A DNA stretch of 64,000 bases from Phaeobacter porticola (GTDB taxonomy: Bacteria > Pseudomonadota > Alphaproteobacteria > Rhodobacterales > Rhodobacteraceae): contig NZ_CP016364.1 in NCBI RefSeq assembly GCF_001888185.1, positions 372,001 through 436,000 on the forward strand, written 5' to 3'. Positions 40,348 to 49,183 of the stretch are shown piece after piece (the first letter of the stretch is position 1; each line of letters starts with the position of its first letter). The notes beneath the pieces are model-generated. The model saw only the letters and a list, made by a program, of their open reading frames with translations. It was not told the origin of the DNA and made no database searches. Both the position numbers and the translations under genes were made by a program.

Positions 40348-41364
40348 ATGATCCACAAGAATTGGGCTGAACTGATCAAGCCGACACAGCTTGACGTGAA
40401 GCCGGGCAATGATCCCGCACGCCAGGCCACAGTTGTGGCTGAACCGCTTGAGCGCGGCTTTGGTCTGACGCTGGGCAACGCGCTGCGCCGCGTTCTGATG
40501 AGCTCGCTGCAAGGTGCCGCCATCACCTCCGTGCAGATCGACAACGTCCTGCATGAATTCTCCAGCGTCGCCGGCGTTCGCGAAGATGTCACCGACATCA
40601 TCCTGAACCTCAAAGGTGTGTCGCTGCGCATGGAAGTCGAGGGTCCAAAGCGGCTTTCGATCAATGCCAAAGGCCCCGCAGTTGTTACCGCCGGTGACAT
40701 CTCCGAATCCGCTGGCATCGAAGTGCTGAACCGTGAGCACGTGATCTGCCACCTCGACGATGGTGCGGATCTGTTCATGGAACTGACCGTCAACACCGGC
40801 AAGGGCTATGTTTCTGCCGACAAGAACAAGCCCGAAGATGCGCCCATCGGTCTGATCCCGATCGACGCTATCTATTCGCCGGTCAAGAAGGTCTCTTATG
40901 ACGTTCAGCCGACTCGCGAAGGTCAGGTTCTGGACTATGACAAGCTGACCATGAAAATCGAAACAGACGGCTCCATCACGCCTGATGACGCGGTCGCCTA
41001 TGCGGCCCGTATCGTGCAGGATCAGCTGTCGATCTTCGTCAACTTCGACGAGCCGGAATCGGCCAACCGTCAGGACGATGATGATGGCCTCGAGTTCAAC
41101 CCGCTTCTGCTGAAGAAAGTGGACGAGCTGGAACTGTCCGTGCGGTCTGCAAACTGCCTGAAAAACGACAACATCGTCTACATCGGCGATCTCATCCAGA
41201 AGACCGAAGCAGAAATGCTGCGCACGCCGAACTTCGGCCGCAAGTCCCTGAACGAGATCAAAGAAGTGCTGTCGGGTATGGGTCTGCACCTCGGCATGGA
41301 TGTTGAGGACTGGCCACCGGACAACATCGAAGATCTGGCTAAGAAATTCGAAGACAGCTTCTAA
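40348..41364 (+). CDS. rpoA: DNA-directed RNA polymerase subunit alpha
   Basis: RpoA (338 aa) dimerises and starts assembly of core RNA polymerase. The ATG at 40348 ([20 protein letters not shown]) is preceded by GGAGGGA. The open frame begins at 40246 but crosses the rpsK-rpoA hairpin and has no family support upstream. The N-terminal assembly domain holds the [19 protein letters not shown] motif. A flexible linker around residues 235-255 separates it from the C-terminal domain, which includes [41 protein letters not shown]. This domain contacts UP elements and activators. Confidence 0.99.
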   Translation: MIHKNWAELIKPTQLDVKPGNDPARQATVVAEPLERGFGLTLGNALRRVLMSSLQGAAITSVQIDNVLHEFSSVAGVREDVTDIILNLKGVSLRMEVEGPKRLSINAKGPAVVTAGDISESAGIEVLNREHVICHLDDGADLFMELTVNTGKGYVSADKNKPEDAPIGLIPIDAIYSPVKKVSYDVQPTREGQVLDYDKLTMKIETDGSITPDDAVAYAARIVQDQLSIFVNFDEPESANRQDDDDGLEFNPLLLKKVDELELSVRSANCLKNDNIVYIGDLIQKTEAEMLRTPNFGRKSLNEIKEVLSGMGLHLGMDVEDWPPDNIEDLAKKFEDSF

Positions 41365-41498
41365 AAGATTGGGCGGCTCACGGGCCGCCCGTAATGCCCG
41401 GGTTTGGCCGGGGACAATCGGGCATATGCCCCAAGGTGAGCCGCTGACACGCATCAGTAGCCTGACAAAGCAAAAACGCAGATCAAAGGAATATCAAA

Positions 41499-41921
41499 AT
41501 GCGTCACGCACGTGGTTACCGCCGCCTGAACCGTACTCATGAGCACCGTAAAGCCCTGTTTTCCAACATGGCCGGCTCGCTGATCGAGCACGAACAGATC
41601 AAGACAACCCTGCCCAAAGCAAAAGAACTGCGCCCGATCATCGAAAAGATGATCACTCTGGCAAAGCGCGGCGACCTGCACGCCCGCCGTCAGGCCGCGT
41701 CCAAGCTGAAGCAGGACAAGGACGTCGCGAAACTGTTCGAGATTCTGGGCCCGCGTTACAAAGACCGTCAGGGCGGCTATGTCCGTATCCTGAAAGCCGG
41801 CTTCCGCTATGGCGACATGGCACCGATGGCAATCATCGAATTCGTTGATCGTGATCGCGATGCAAAAGGTGCTGCCGACAAGGCTCGCCTCGTCGAAGTA
41901 GAAGCTGCCGCTGACGAATAA
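41499..41921 (+). CDS. rplQ: 50S ribosomal protein L17
   Basis: L17 (140 aa) is a 23S-binding protein near the bottom of the 50S subunit. The start [29 protein letters not shown] is the consensus. The region [33 protein letters not shown] is also typical. It lies 134 bp after rpoA and ends the alpha operon with a strong terminator at 41947-41978. Confidence 0.99.
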   Translation: MRHARGYRRLNRTHEHRKALFSNMAGSLIEHEQIKTTLPKAKELRPIIEKMITLAKRGDLHARRQAASKLKQDKDVAKLFEILGPRYKDRQGGYVRILKAGFRYGDMAPMAIIEFVDRDRDAKGAADKARLVEVEAAADE

Positions 41922-41946
41922 GAGATCTCGGTTTCGACCGGACCTG

Positions 41947-41978
41947 ACCCCCGCTCTGGCAACAGGGCGGGGGTTTTT
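41947..41978 (+). terminator. Rho-independent terminator after rplQ
   Basis: A 12-bp stem (41947-41958 with 41963-41974, one G-U pair) with a GCAA tetraloop and a T5 tail. It ends the ribosomal region. Confidence 0.95.
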
Positions 41979-42124
41979 CGTTGTCGACGCCTCGCCCGTG
42001 CACTGGAACCGCGCGATGGGTTTGCGGTTCGGGGGCGTGACAGGTTATTTTTCCCCTGAAAACCCTATCTTGTAAAAGGTCGCAGTGGTCCGCATATCTT
42101 GATCACAAGAACATCGGAGGTGTC

Positions 42125-43516
42125 ATGTTCCGCGCAATCCTGACCGCAGTTGGCCTATTGCTGGCCACTCACAGCAGCCCCGCCATCGCAGAAACCCGCG
42201 TGCCGACGTCGCAGGCCGAAATCTCGCTGGGGTTTGCGCCTTTGGTGAAACAAGCGGCACCGGCCGTGGTGAACATCTATGCCAAGATCGTGCAGGAGCA
42301 GCGTCGCACGCCCTTCATGAACGACCCGTTCTTTGATGATTTCTTTCGCGGCCTGTCGAAGCCTCAGCGCCATGTGCAGAACTCGCTTGGCTCTGGCGTA
42401 ATCCTGTCGGCGGGCGGCATCGTGGTGTCAAATTACCACGTGGTTGGCATGGCGACGGATATCCGCGTGGTGACCACGGACCGACGGGAATATGCCGCTC
42501 AGGTGGTGCTGGCGGACCGGGCCAGCGACCTTGCCATTCTGCAATTGGAAGAGGCAGAGGACCTCCCCTTTCTTGAGTTGCGTGACAGCGACGGGGTCGA
42601 GGTGGGCGAATTGGCCTTGGCCATCGGCAATCCCTTTGGTGTTGGACAAACTGTCAGCAGCGGGATCGTCTCTGGTCTTGCCCGCAGCGGTGCCGCCACG
42701 GGTGAGGGGATTGGCTATTTCATCCAGACCGACGCGCCAATCAATCCCGGCAACTCCGGTGGCGCGCTGATTGATGTGAACGGCGATCTCATTGGGATCA
42801 ATACACGTATCGTGACCCGTTCAGGCGGATCTAACGGGATTGGTTTTGCCATCCCGGCCAATCTGGTGCGGGCCTTCATGCGGCAGGCCCATGACGGGGC
42901 CGAGGAATTCCAGCGCCCTTGGGCTGGCATGATGGGGCAACCGGTTGATGCGGATCTTGCCGCGTCGCTGGGGATGGACCTGCCGGAGGGGATGGTGATC
43001 TCTGAACTTCACCCCTCCAGCCCCTTTACCAAGGCCGGATTTGAGGTGGGAGATGTCATTCTGGATGTGGCGGGAGAGGCTGTGAACTCTCCGTCGGAGA
43101 TGGTGTTCCGCATGTCGGTCACCGGGCTTGGCGACACGGCAGAGGTCACCCGACTGCGCACTGGTACACGCGACGTGCTGACCGTAGAGATGATGCTGGC
43201 ACCGGATGAACCGCCCGCTAACCCGCTGAGCCTGGAGGACGGCAGCCCGCTGCCTGGTCTCACGGTGGCGCGGATCAATCCGCTGTCGATCCTGCGCTTC
43301 CAGCTGCCGATGTCGGCAGATGGCGTGGTGATCACCGATCCTGGTGCCTATGGCGGTCGTGTTGGTCTGCGCGCGGGCGATATCATTCTGGGTATCAACA
43401 ATCAGCAGATCAGAATGCCTGCGGATGTCTCTGAGGTGCTGGCCAATGCCGGGCGTTGGATGAAGGTCGATCTCAACCGGCAAGGCCAGCGCGTATCCCT
43501 GCGCTACCGGCTCTGA
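42125..43516 (+). CDS. Do-like (HtrA/DegP-DegQ) periplasmic serine protease
   Basis: A 463-aa HtrA-family protease that probably degrades misfolded envelope proteins. A signal peptide covers residues 1-22 (cut after SSPAIA). The catalytic triad is H105 (NYHVV), D135 (RASDLAIL) and S211 (NPGNSGG). Two PDZ domains follow, at about residues 275-365 and 390-460, which bind substrates or peptides. It starts a new unit about 150 bp after the rplQ terminator. A GGAGG site precedes the ATG. rarA starts two bases after its stop. Confidence 0.95.
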   Translation: MFRAILTAVGLLLATHSSPAIAETRVPTSQAEISLGFAPLVKQAAPAVVNIYAKIVQEQRRTPFMNDPFFDDFFRGLSKPQRHVQNSLGSGVILSAGGIVVSNYHVVGMATDIRVVTTDRREYAAQVVLADRASDLAILQLEEAEDLPFLELRDSDGVEVGELALAIGNPFGVGQTVSSGIVSGLARSGAATGEGIGYFIQTDAPINPGNSGGALIDVNGDLIGINTRIVTRSGGSNGIGFAIPANLVRAFMRQAHDGAEEFQRPWAGMMGQPVDADLAASLGMDLPEGMVISELHPSSPFTKAGFEVGDVILDVAGEAVNSPSEMVFRMSVTGLGDTAEVTRLRTGTRDVLTVEMMLAPDEPPANPLSLEDGSPLPGLTVARINPLSILRFQLPMSADGVVITDPGAYGGRVGLRAGDIILGINNQQIRMPADVSEVLANAGRWMKVDLNRQGQRVSLRYRL

Positions 43517-43518
43517 TC

Positions 43519-44841
43519 ATGGCGGACCTTTTTGACAATGGTGATGTAACGCCGCAGCCGGATCCCCGGTCAGAGGTGAACCGCCCGTTGGCGGATCGTC
43601 TGCGGCCCAAGACATTGGCTGAGGTCATCGGTCAGGCGCAGGTGCTGGGGGAAGAGGCACCCTTGGGAGTGATGTTGGCATCTGGGTCTTTGTCGTCGCT
43701 GATCTTCTGGGGGCCGCCCGGTGTGGGCAAAACCACCATCGCGCGGCTTCTGGCCTGCGAAACCGATCTGCATTTTGTGCAGATCTCAGCCATCTTTACC
43801 GGCGTTCCGGACCTGAAAAAAGTGTTTGAGGCTGCCAAGATTCGCCGTCAGAACGGGCAGGGCACGCTGTTGTTCGTCGACGAGATCCACCGTTTCAACA
43901 AGGCCCAGCAGGACGGGTTCCTGCCATATATGGAAGATGGGACAATCCTGCTGGTCGGGGCCACGACTGAGAACCCGTCGTTTGAACTGAACGCCGCTGT
44001 GCTGAGCCGGGCGCAGGTGCTGGTTCTGGAACGCCTTAGTCTGGCCGATCTGGAGCGATTGACCCAACGCGCCGAGCAGGAACTGGACCGCGCCCTGCCG
44101 CTGACGCCTGACGCCCGCGATGCTGTGCAGGGGATGGCGGATGGCGACGGGCGTGCGCTGCTGAACCTGATCGAACAGATCGCCGCGTGGAAGGTGGAGA
44201 CACCGCTGGGCCGCGAGGCACTGGCGACTCGTTTGATGCGGCGGGCTGCCAAATACGACAAATCCGGCGATGAGCATTACAATCTGATTTCCGCCCTGCA
44301 TAAATCGGTGCGGGGATCGGACCCGGATGCCGCCCTCTACTGGTTCGCCCGAATGCTGGAGGGCGGCGAGGATCCCAGATACCTGGCCCGCCGCCTGACC
44401 CGGATGGCGGTCGAGGATATCGCGCTGGCTGATCCGCAGGCGCAGGGCATCTGCATTCAGGCCTGGGAAACCTATGAGCGTCTCGGCAGCCCGGAGGGCG
44501 AGCTGGCGCTGGCGCAGGCGGTAATATACCTCGCCCTCGCGCCGAAGACCAACGCCGGCTACATGGCTTATAAGGCGGCGCGGCGGTTGGCGAAACAGAC
44601 CGGTAGTGCGCCACCGCCGAAGCATATCCTGAATGCGCCGACCAAGTTGATGAAGTCGCAGGGCTACGGCGAGGGGTATGATTACGATCACAATGCAGCA
44701 GATGGGTTTTCTGGGCAGAATTACTTCCCTGATGACGTCCCGCGTCCGGAGCTGTATCAGCCGGTGGAGCGCGGGTTCGAGCGTGAGTTGAAGCGCCGGA
44801 CCGAGTATTTCGCCAACCTGCGCGCCAAGCGGAACAGTTGA
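43519..44841 (+). CDS. rarA: Replication-associated recombination protein RarA (MgsA)
   Basis: RarA (440 aa) is an AAA+ ATPase of the clamp-loader type that acts at stalled replication forks with SSB. The ATG at 43519 begins MADLFDNGDVTPQPDP. An upstream in-frame start at 43456 lies within the protease gene and is rejected. Walker A is GPPGVGKTT, Walker B FVDEIHRFNKAQQ, and the sensor GATTENPSFELN is intact. The C-terminal part matches the MgsA oligomerisation domain (YLALAPKTNAGYMAYKAA). It starts two bases after the protease stop. Confidence 0.95.
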   Translation: MADLFDNGDVTPQPDPRSEVNRPLADRLRPKTLAEVIGQAQVLGEEAPLGVMLASGSLSSLIFWGPPGVGKTTIARLLACETDLHFVQISAIFTGVPDLKKVFEAAKIRRQNGQGTLLFVDEIHRFNKAQQDGFLPYMEDGTILLVGATTENPSFELNAAVLSRAQVLVLERLSLADLERLTQRAEQELDRALPLTPDARDAVQGMADGDGRALLNLIEQIAAWKVETPLGREALATRLMRRAAKYDKSGDEHYNLISALHKSVRGSDPDAALYWFARMLEGGEDPRYLARRLTRMAVEDIALADPQAQGICIQAWETYERLGSPEGELALAQAVIYLALAPKTNAGYMAYKAARRLAKQTGSAPPPKHILNAPTKLMKSQGYGEGYDYDHNAADGFSGQNYFPDDVPRPELYQPVERGFERELKRRTEYFANLRAKRNS

Positions 44842-44878
44842 TCCGACTTTGCACGGGCAAAGCCGGTGCCTGCGGCGC

Positions 44879-44904
44879 GAGTATTTTCGGAAAGGTGACA
44901 GGGC
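44879..44904. repeat. Roseobacter-type interspersed repeat, copy A
   Basis: GAGTATTTTCGGAAAGGTGA followed by CAGGGC. It closely matches copy B at 52669-52695, and similar elements near gene ends are known to be frequent in roseobacter genomes (from memory). It lies in the rarA-crcB gap. Confidence 0.55.
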
Positions 44905-44978
44905 CTGCTCCGGGGCTGCAATGCTGCCATGCTTGCGCAAAACTTGACATCCAAGCGCCAGCCGGCGACAGACCGTTG

Positions 44979-45359
44979 ATGGTTTTTTCGGTTTTATATG
45001 TGGCCTTGGGCGGCGCGATCGGTGCTGCCTGCCGCTATCTGACCGGGCTGGGTGTTGTGCGGCTCTTTGGGGTGGGGGATTTCCCTCTGGCGATCCTGAT
45101 GATCAATGTGATCGGGTCGTTCGTCATGGGTGCCTTTGTGGCTGCCGCCGCCCATAAGGGTCTGACACATCTCAGCCCTTTTGTGATGACCGGCCTTCTG
45201 GGCGGTTTCACCACGTTTTCGGCTTTCTCGCTTGAGACGGCTAATCTGATTGAGCGCGGCACGCTGGGGCAGGCGGCGCTTTATGTTCTTTTGTCTGTCG
45301 GCCTGTCGGTCGGCGGGCTATTTTTCGGCCTATGGGCCGCCAGAGGAGTGTTCGCATGA
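44979..45359 (+). CDS. crcB: Fluoride ion exporter CrcB/Fluc
   Basis: CrcB (126 aa) is a dimeric fluoride channel that lowers cytoplasmic fluoride. The ATG at 44979 begins MVFSVLYVALGGAIGAACRYLTG. A longer open frame from 44838 crosses the interspersed repeat and overlaps rarA, so it is rejected. Four membrane segments and the conserved GSFVMGAFV, GLLGGFTTFSAFSLE and N-containing loops are present. No fluoride riboswitch was identified upstream. No strong Shine-Dalgarno site is seen. Its stop overlaps rluC (ATGA). Confidence 0.93.
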   Translation: MVFSVLYVALGGAIGAACRYLTGLGVVRLFGVGDFPLAILMINVIGSFVMGAFVAAAAHKGLTHLSPFVMTGLLGGFTTFSAFSLETANLIERGTLGQAALYVLLSVGLSVGGLFFGLWAARGVFA

Positions 45360-46402
45360 GCGGCGTACAGATGATCACCGTCAGTGAAGACGACGCAGGC
45401 CAGCGCATCGACCGGTGGCTGCGCCGCCTGTTCCCACATGTGAACCAGGGCCGCATTGAAAAGATGTGCCGCAAGGGTGAGCTGCGCCTGGATGGTGGCC
45501 GGGTCAAAGCGAGTTCTCGCGTTGAGGCAGGGCAGACCGTGCGCGTGCCACCATTGGGGGCCAGCGATCTAAAACCGGCAGCGGCGCCGACGTATCGGAT
45601 TTCTGAGGCCGACGCCAAGATGATCCGCAACTGTGTCATCTATAAAGATGACGCAGTGATTGTGCTGAACAAACCCGCAGGTCTGGCGGTGCAGGGCGGC
45701 AGCGGCACCACCAAACATGTCGACGGGCTGAGCGCTGCGTTGCAGTTTGATGCCGACGAAAAACCGCGTCTGGTGCACCGGCTGGACAAGGATACATCCG
45801 GCGTGCTGGTTCTGGCGCGCACCCGGCTGGCGGCACAGTCGCTGACCGCGGCCTTCCGGCATCGCGCCACCCGCAAAATCTATTGGGCGCTGGTGGCGGG
45901 TGTCCCAACGCCCTATCTGGGCGAGATCAAATGTGGCTTGGTCAAAGCCCCGGGCCACGGCAAATCGGGTGAGGGTGAGAAGATGATTGCCATTCACACC
46001 AATGAGGTGGATTCGACCCCCGGTGCCAAGCGGTCCCATACCCAATATGCCACGCTGTTCCGTGTCGCCAGCCGCGCGTCCTGGGTTGCAATGGAACCGA
46101 TCACCGGCCGCACGCATCAACTGCGCGCGCATATGGCCGAGATCGGCCATCCGATTGCGGGTGACGGCAAATATGGTGGATCCAGCCAGGAAAACCTTGG
46201 CGATGGCTGGGGCGCACAGCTGGGCGGGATCATCTCCAAGAAGCTGCACCTGCATTGCCGCCGCATGGCGTTTGAACATCCGGTGACCCGCAAACAGCTG
46301 TCGATCACAGCGCCGCTGCCCGACCACATGAAGGACAGCTGGGAGACCTTTGGCTGGTCCGAAGATCTGGCGGCAGAAGATCCGTTTGAGAGCCTGCAAT
46401 AG
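45356..46402 (+). CDS. rluC: RluC/RluD-family 23S rRNA pseudouridine synthase
   Basis: A 348-aa enzyme that turns uridines in 23S rRNA into pseudouridine. The ATG at 45356 overlaps the crcB stop. An S4 domain covers residues 10-65 (GQRIDRWLRRLFP), and the catalytic motif HRLDKDTSG has D144 as nucleophile. The GRTHQLRAHMAEIGHPIAGDGKYGG block follows. RluC-type sequence suggests targets equivalent to U955, U2504 and U2580, but the exact sites cannot be read from sequence. It is third in a closely packed run. Confidence 0.92.
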   Translation: MSGVQMITVSEDDAGQRIDRWLRRLFPHVNQGRIEKMCRKGELRLDGGRVKASSRVEAGQTVRVPPLGASDLKPAAAPTYRISEADAKMIRNCVIYKDDAVIVLNKPAGLAVQGGSGTTKHVDGLSAALQFDADEKPRLVHRLDKDTSGVLVLARTRLAAQSLTAAFRHRATRKIYWALVAGVPTPYLGEIKCGLVKAPGHGKSGEGEKMIAIHTNEVDSTPGAKRSHTQYATLFRVASRASWVAMEPITGRTHQLRAHMAEIGHPIAGDGKYGGSSQENLGDGWGAQLGGIISKKLHLHCRRMAFEHPVTRKQLSITAPLPDHMKDSWETFGWSEDLAAEDPFESLQ

Positions 46403-46416
46403 CGAGGTCCATGACG

Positions 46417-47082
46417 ATGAGCGGTGATCTGCGTCTGATCCTTTTTGATGTGGATGGCACGCTGGCGGACAGCGAGAGTGACATTGTTCAGTGCATGCAG
46501 GAAGCTTTCGAGGTGTATGAAAGAAAGCCCGCGAAACGGGATATTCTTTCGATAGTTGGCCTTTCATTGCCGGAGGCTGTCGCACAGTTGGCCCCTGATT
46601 TGCATCCGGAGTCGCGGGACACAGTGGTCGAGCTATACAAGGATGCGTATTACCGGGCGCGCGTTACCAAGGGCGCCGGGCATTCGCCGCTCTACCCCGG
46701 GGCGGCAGAGGTGCTGGCGGAGCTGAACGCGGTGCCTGAATATCTGCTGGGTGTGGCCACCGGCAAATCACAGCGCGGGCTGGATGCGCTGATCGAGACG
46801 CATCAGCTGCGGTGTTTCGTGACCCGGCAATGTGCCGATCACCACCCGTCAAAGCCGCATCCTTCGATGGTGCAGCGGGCGATGGCTGACACGGGCGTGA
46901 CACCTGCGAATACTGTGATGATTGGCGACACCAGCTTTGACATTGATATGGGGCATGCGGCGGGGGTGCATACCATCGCTGTGGACTGGGGATTTCATCC
47001 CGCTGACCAGCTGGGTGCGGATCACATTATCGACAGCTTTGCCGATCTGGCACCGCTGTTGCAGCACATCTGGAAAGACTGA
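46417..47082 (+). CDS. HAD-superfamily hydrolase (phosphoglycolate-phosphatase-like)
   Basis: A 221-aa HAD phosphatase. Motif I is LFDVDGTLADSE, with the nucleophile in DVDGT. Motif II is GVATGKS and motif IV GDTSFDIDMGHAAG. The helical cap between I and II fits the Gph/PGP group. Substrate cannot be assigned. The GAGG site at 46404-46407 favours the ATG at 46417 (MSGDLRLILFD) over the one at 46411. It lies between rluC and the ATP12 gene and probably belongs to the same operon. Confidence 0.9.
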   Translation: MSGDLRLILFDVDGTLADSESDIVQCMQEAFEVYERKPAKRDILSIVGLSLPEAVAQLAPDLHPESRDTVVELYKDAYYRARVTKGAGHSPLYPGAAEVLAELNAVPEYLLGVATGKSQRGLDALIETHQLRCFVTRQCADHHPSKPHPSMVQRAMADTGVTPANTVMIGDTSFDIDMGHAAGVHTIAVDWGFHPADQLGADHIIDSFADLAPLLQHIWKD

Positions 47083-47086
47083 CGAT

Positions 47087-47791
47087 ATGAGCGAGTGGAA
47101 ACAGAAACGATTCTGGAAAGCTGTCTCGGTGGCCGAGACGGAGAACGGTTTTGCGGTGGAGCTGGATGGGCGCCGCGTGAAAACACCGGCAAAAGCGGTG
47201 CTCGCGGTTCCCAGCCGCCCAATGGCCGAGGCAATTGCCGTCGAATGGGATGCGCAAACCGAATCAGTTAACCCTAACATGATGCCCGTGACCCGGTCTG
47301 CGAACGCCGCAATTGACAAGGTGACACATCAGCACGCTGCGGTGGCCGATATGTTGGCCGATTATGGCGATTCTGACCTTTTGTGCTATCGCGCCGAGAT
47401 GCCGACCGAATTGGTGTTGCGTCAATCCGAGATCTGGGATCCGGCACTCGACTGGGCAGCCGACGCACTTGGTGTCCGGCTTGAACCCCGTAGCGGCGTC
47501 CTGCATACGCCACAAGATCCGGCGGCTTTGGACCATTTACGTGGCTTAGTCCATGAAATGACACCGTTTCAGTTGGCCGCCTTTCACGATCTGGTGGCGA
47601 TGTCGGGATCCCTGATCCTGGGGTTTGCCGCCACAAAGGGTTGGCGTGAGGCGTCGGAAATCTGGGATATTTCGCGTCTGGACGAGCTGTGGCAGGAACA
47701 GCAGTGGGGGCAGGACGAAGAAGCACAGGCCACCGCTGACCTGAAGCGCCGTGCGTTTTTGCACGCTAAGCGGTTCTACGATTTTTCCTGA
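47087..47791 (+). CDS. ATP12-family F1-ATPase assembly chaperone
   Basis: A 234-aa protein of the ATP12 family, which helps assemble F1 of ATP synthase by binding the alpha subunit. The ATG at 47087 begins MSEWKQKRFWKAVSVAETENGFAVELDGRRVKTPAKAVL, the typical start. The central LLCYRAEMPTELVLRQSEIWDPALDWAAD block is conserved. A GGAAAG site lies nine bases upstream. It ends the run that begins with the protease. Roseobacters carry one ATP12 copy outside the atp operon. Confidence 0.92.
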   Translation: MSEWKQKRFWKAVSVAETENGFAVELDGRRVKTPAKAVLAVPSRPMAEAIAVEWDAQTESVNPNMMPVTRSANAAIDKVTHQHAAVADMLADYGDSDLLCYRAEMPTELVLRQSEIWDPALDWAADALGVRLEPRSGVLHTPQDPAALDHLRGLVHEMTPFQLAAFHDLVAMSGSLILGFAATKGWREASEIWDISRLDELWQEQQWGQDEEAQATADLKRRAFLHAKRFYDFS

Positions 47792-48023
47792 TAGCGCAAT
47801 TAATTACCCAAAACGCGACGTTGCCGCAAAATTCGTTCGCGGCCACGAAAATGTTCTCTATACGGCCATCGAAATTCCTGATCCCGCACTTGACGTTTGT
47901 TGATGAATGCGACCACACTTGGTCGCGAAATGGGGAAAATCCTGTTTCAACACCTATCTCCGGCATGGCTGGTGCCGGGCAAAAAGAGCCGCCAAATAGG
48001 CGGACAATCAGGAAGAGGTAAAC
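47792..48023 (+). promoter_or_regulatory. Upstream region of aapJ
   Basis: No gene is seen. A TATACG at 47859-47864 with a weak TTCGCG (47836-47841) at 17 nt is the best promoter candidate. An inverted repeat GCGACC/GGTCGC at 47909-47926 and a CCGCC/GGCGG hairpin at 47989-48003 lie in the leader. GGAAGAGG precedes the aapJ ATG. Confidence 0.4.
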
Positions 48024-49040
48024 ATGAAGAATAAGGTAATTTTGGGTGCGCTGACTATTGCTGGTCTGGCCGCCGGTGCCGCCGCTGCGGGGACGCTGGA
48101 CGACGTCAAGGCGCGTGGTAAGCTGAACTGCGGTGTGACCACTGGTCTGGTCGGCTTTGCAGCGCCCAATGCCAATGGCGAATGGGAAGGTTTTGACGTT
48201 GCCGTCTGCCGCGCGGTTGCTGCGGCTGTACTGGGCGACTCGACCGCCGTTGAATTCGTGCCGACCACTGGCAAAACCCGCTTCACCGCTCTGGCCTCTG
48301 GCGAGATCGACATGCTGGCGCGCAACACCACCTGGACCTTCAGCCGCGACGTTGACCTGAAGTTCGAATTCGTCGGTGTGAACTACTACGACGGTCAGGG
48401 CTTCATGGTTCCCAAGGAACTGGGCGTGTCCTCCGCGAAGGAACTGGACGGCGCGACCGTCTGCATCCAGACCGGGACCACAACCGAGCTGAACCTGGCG
48501 GATTTCTTCCGCTCCAACAACATCAGCTATGAGCCGGTTCCGATCGAAACCAACGCTGAAGCACAGCAGCAGTACCTGGCTGGGGCCTGTGACGTCTACA
48601 CCACCGACGCCTCCGGTCTGGCGGCAACCCGCGCGACCTTCGATGATCCTTCGGCGCATGTTCTGCTGCCTGAAATCATCTCCAAAGAGCCGCTGGGCCC
48701 GCTGGTTCGTCACGGCGACCACGAGTGGGGCGACGTTGTGCGCTGGAGCCTGAACGCACTGGTTGCAGCTGAAGAGCTGGGCGTGACCTCCGCCAACATC
48801 GGCGAAATGGCTGCTGGTACCGAGAATCCGGAAATCAACCGTCTGCTGGGCACCGAAGGTACCCTGGGCGAGATGCTGGGTCTGTCGGCTGACTGGGCGA
48901 AAAACGCCATCGGCGCTGGCGGCAACTACGGCGAAGTCTTTGCGAAGAACATCGGCGAAGACACTCCGATTGGTCTGGCACGCGGTCTGAACGCACAGTG
49001 GACCGAAGGCGGCCTGCTCTACGCACCGCCCTTCCGCTAA
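48024..49040 (+). CDS. aapJ: General L-amino acid ABC transporter, substrate-binding protein
   Basis: A 338-aa periplasmic binding protein for a broad set of L-amino acids, the recognition part of the AapJQMP importer. The signal peptide is residues 1-22 (MKNKVILGALTIAGLAAGAA), followed by GTLDDVKARGKLNCGVTTGLVGFAAPNANGEWEGFDVAVCRA, which is typical of Aap/Bzt binding proteins. The ATG has a good GGAAGAGG site. It is first in the operon and is followed by a strong terminator, so more binding protein than permease is expected. Confidence 0.97.
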   Translation: MKNKVILGALTIAGLAAGAAAAGTLDDVKARGKLNCGVTTGLVGFAAPNANGEWEGFDVAVCRAVAAAVLGDSTAVEFVPTTGKTRFTALASGEIDMLARNTTWTFSRDVDLKFEFVGVNYYDGQGFMVPKELGVSSAKELDGATVCIQTGTTTELNLADFFRSNNISYEPVPIETNAEAQQQYLAGACDVYTTDASGLAATRATFDDPSAHVLLPEIISKEPLGPLVRHGDHEWGDVVRWSLNALVAAEELGVTSANIGEMAAGTENPEINRLLGTEGTLGEMLGLSADWAKNAIGAGGNYGEVFAKNIGEDTPIGLARGLNAQWTEGGLLYAPPFR

Positions 49041-49052
49041 GAACGACTGAGG

Positions 49053-49084
49053 AAAGGGCGCAGGACCAACCTGCGCCCTTTTTT
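49053..49084 (+). terminator. Terminator between aapJ and aapQ
   Basis: A perfect 12-bp stem (49053-49064 with 49070-49081, ACCAA loop) followed by TTTTTT. As aapQMP have no clear promoter of their own, it probably acts as a partial terminator that favours aapJ. Confidence 0.92.
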
Positions 49085-49183
49085 CCTACCGACCTATCCT
49101 AACAAAAACGCTTGAGGTCTGACGCGAGCAGGGAACCAACCCCGCCGATCAGTTGACCTATAAGCCACGGGGATCACTAATAC

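Noticed and set aside
44944-44972. TTGACA as a promoter for crcB
   Set aside because: At a 17-nt spacer the -10 would be GACAGA, far from consensus.
44838-44978. Longer N-terminus for CrcB
   Set aside because: It overlaps rarA, includes the interspersed repeat, and adds sequence foreign to CrcB.
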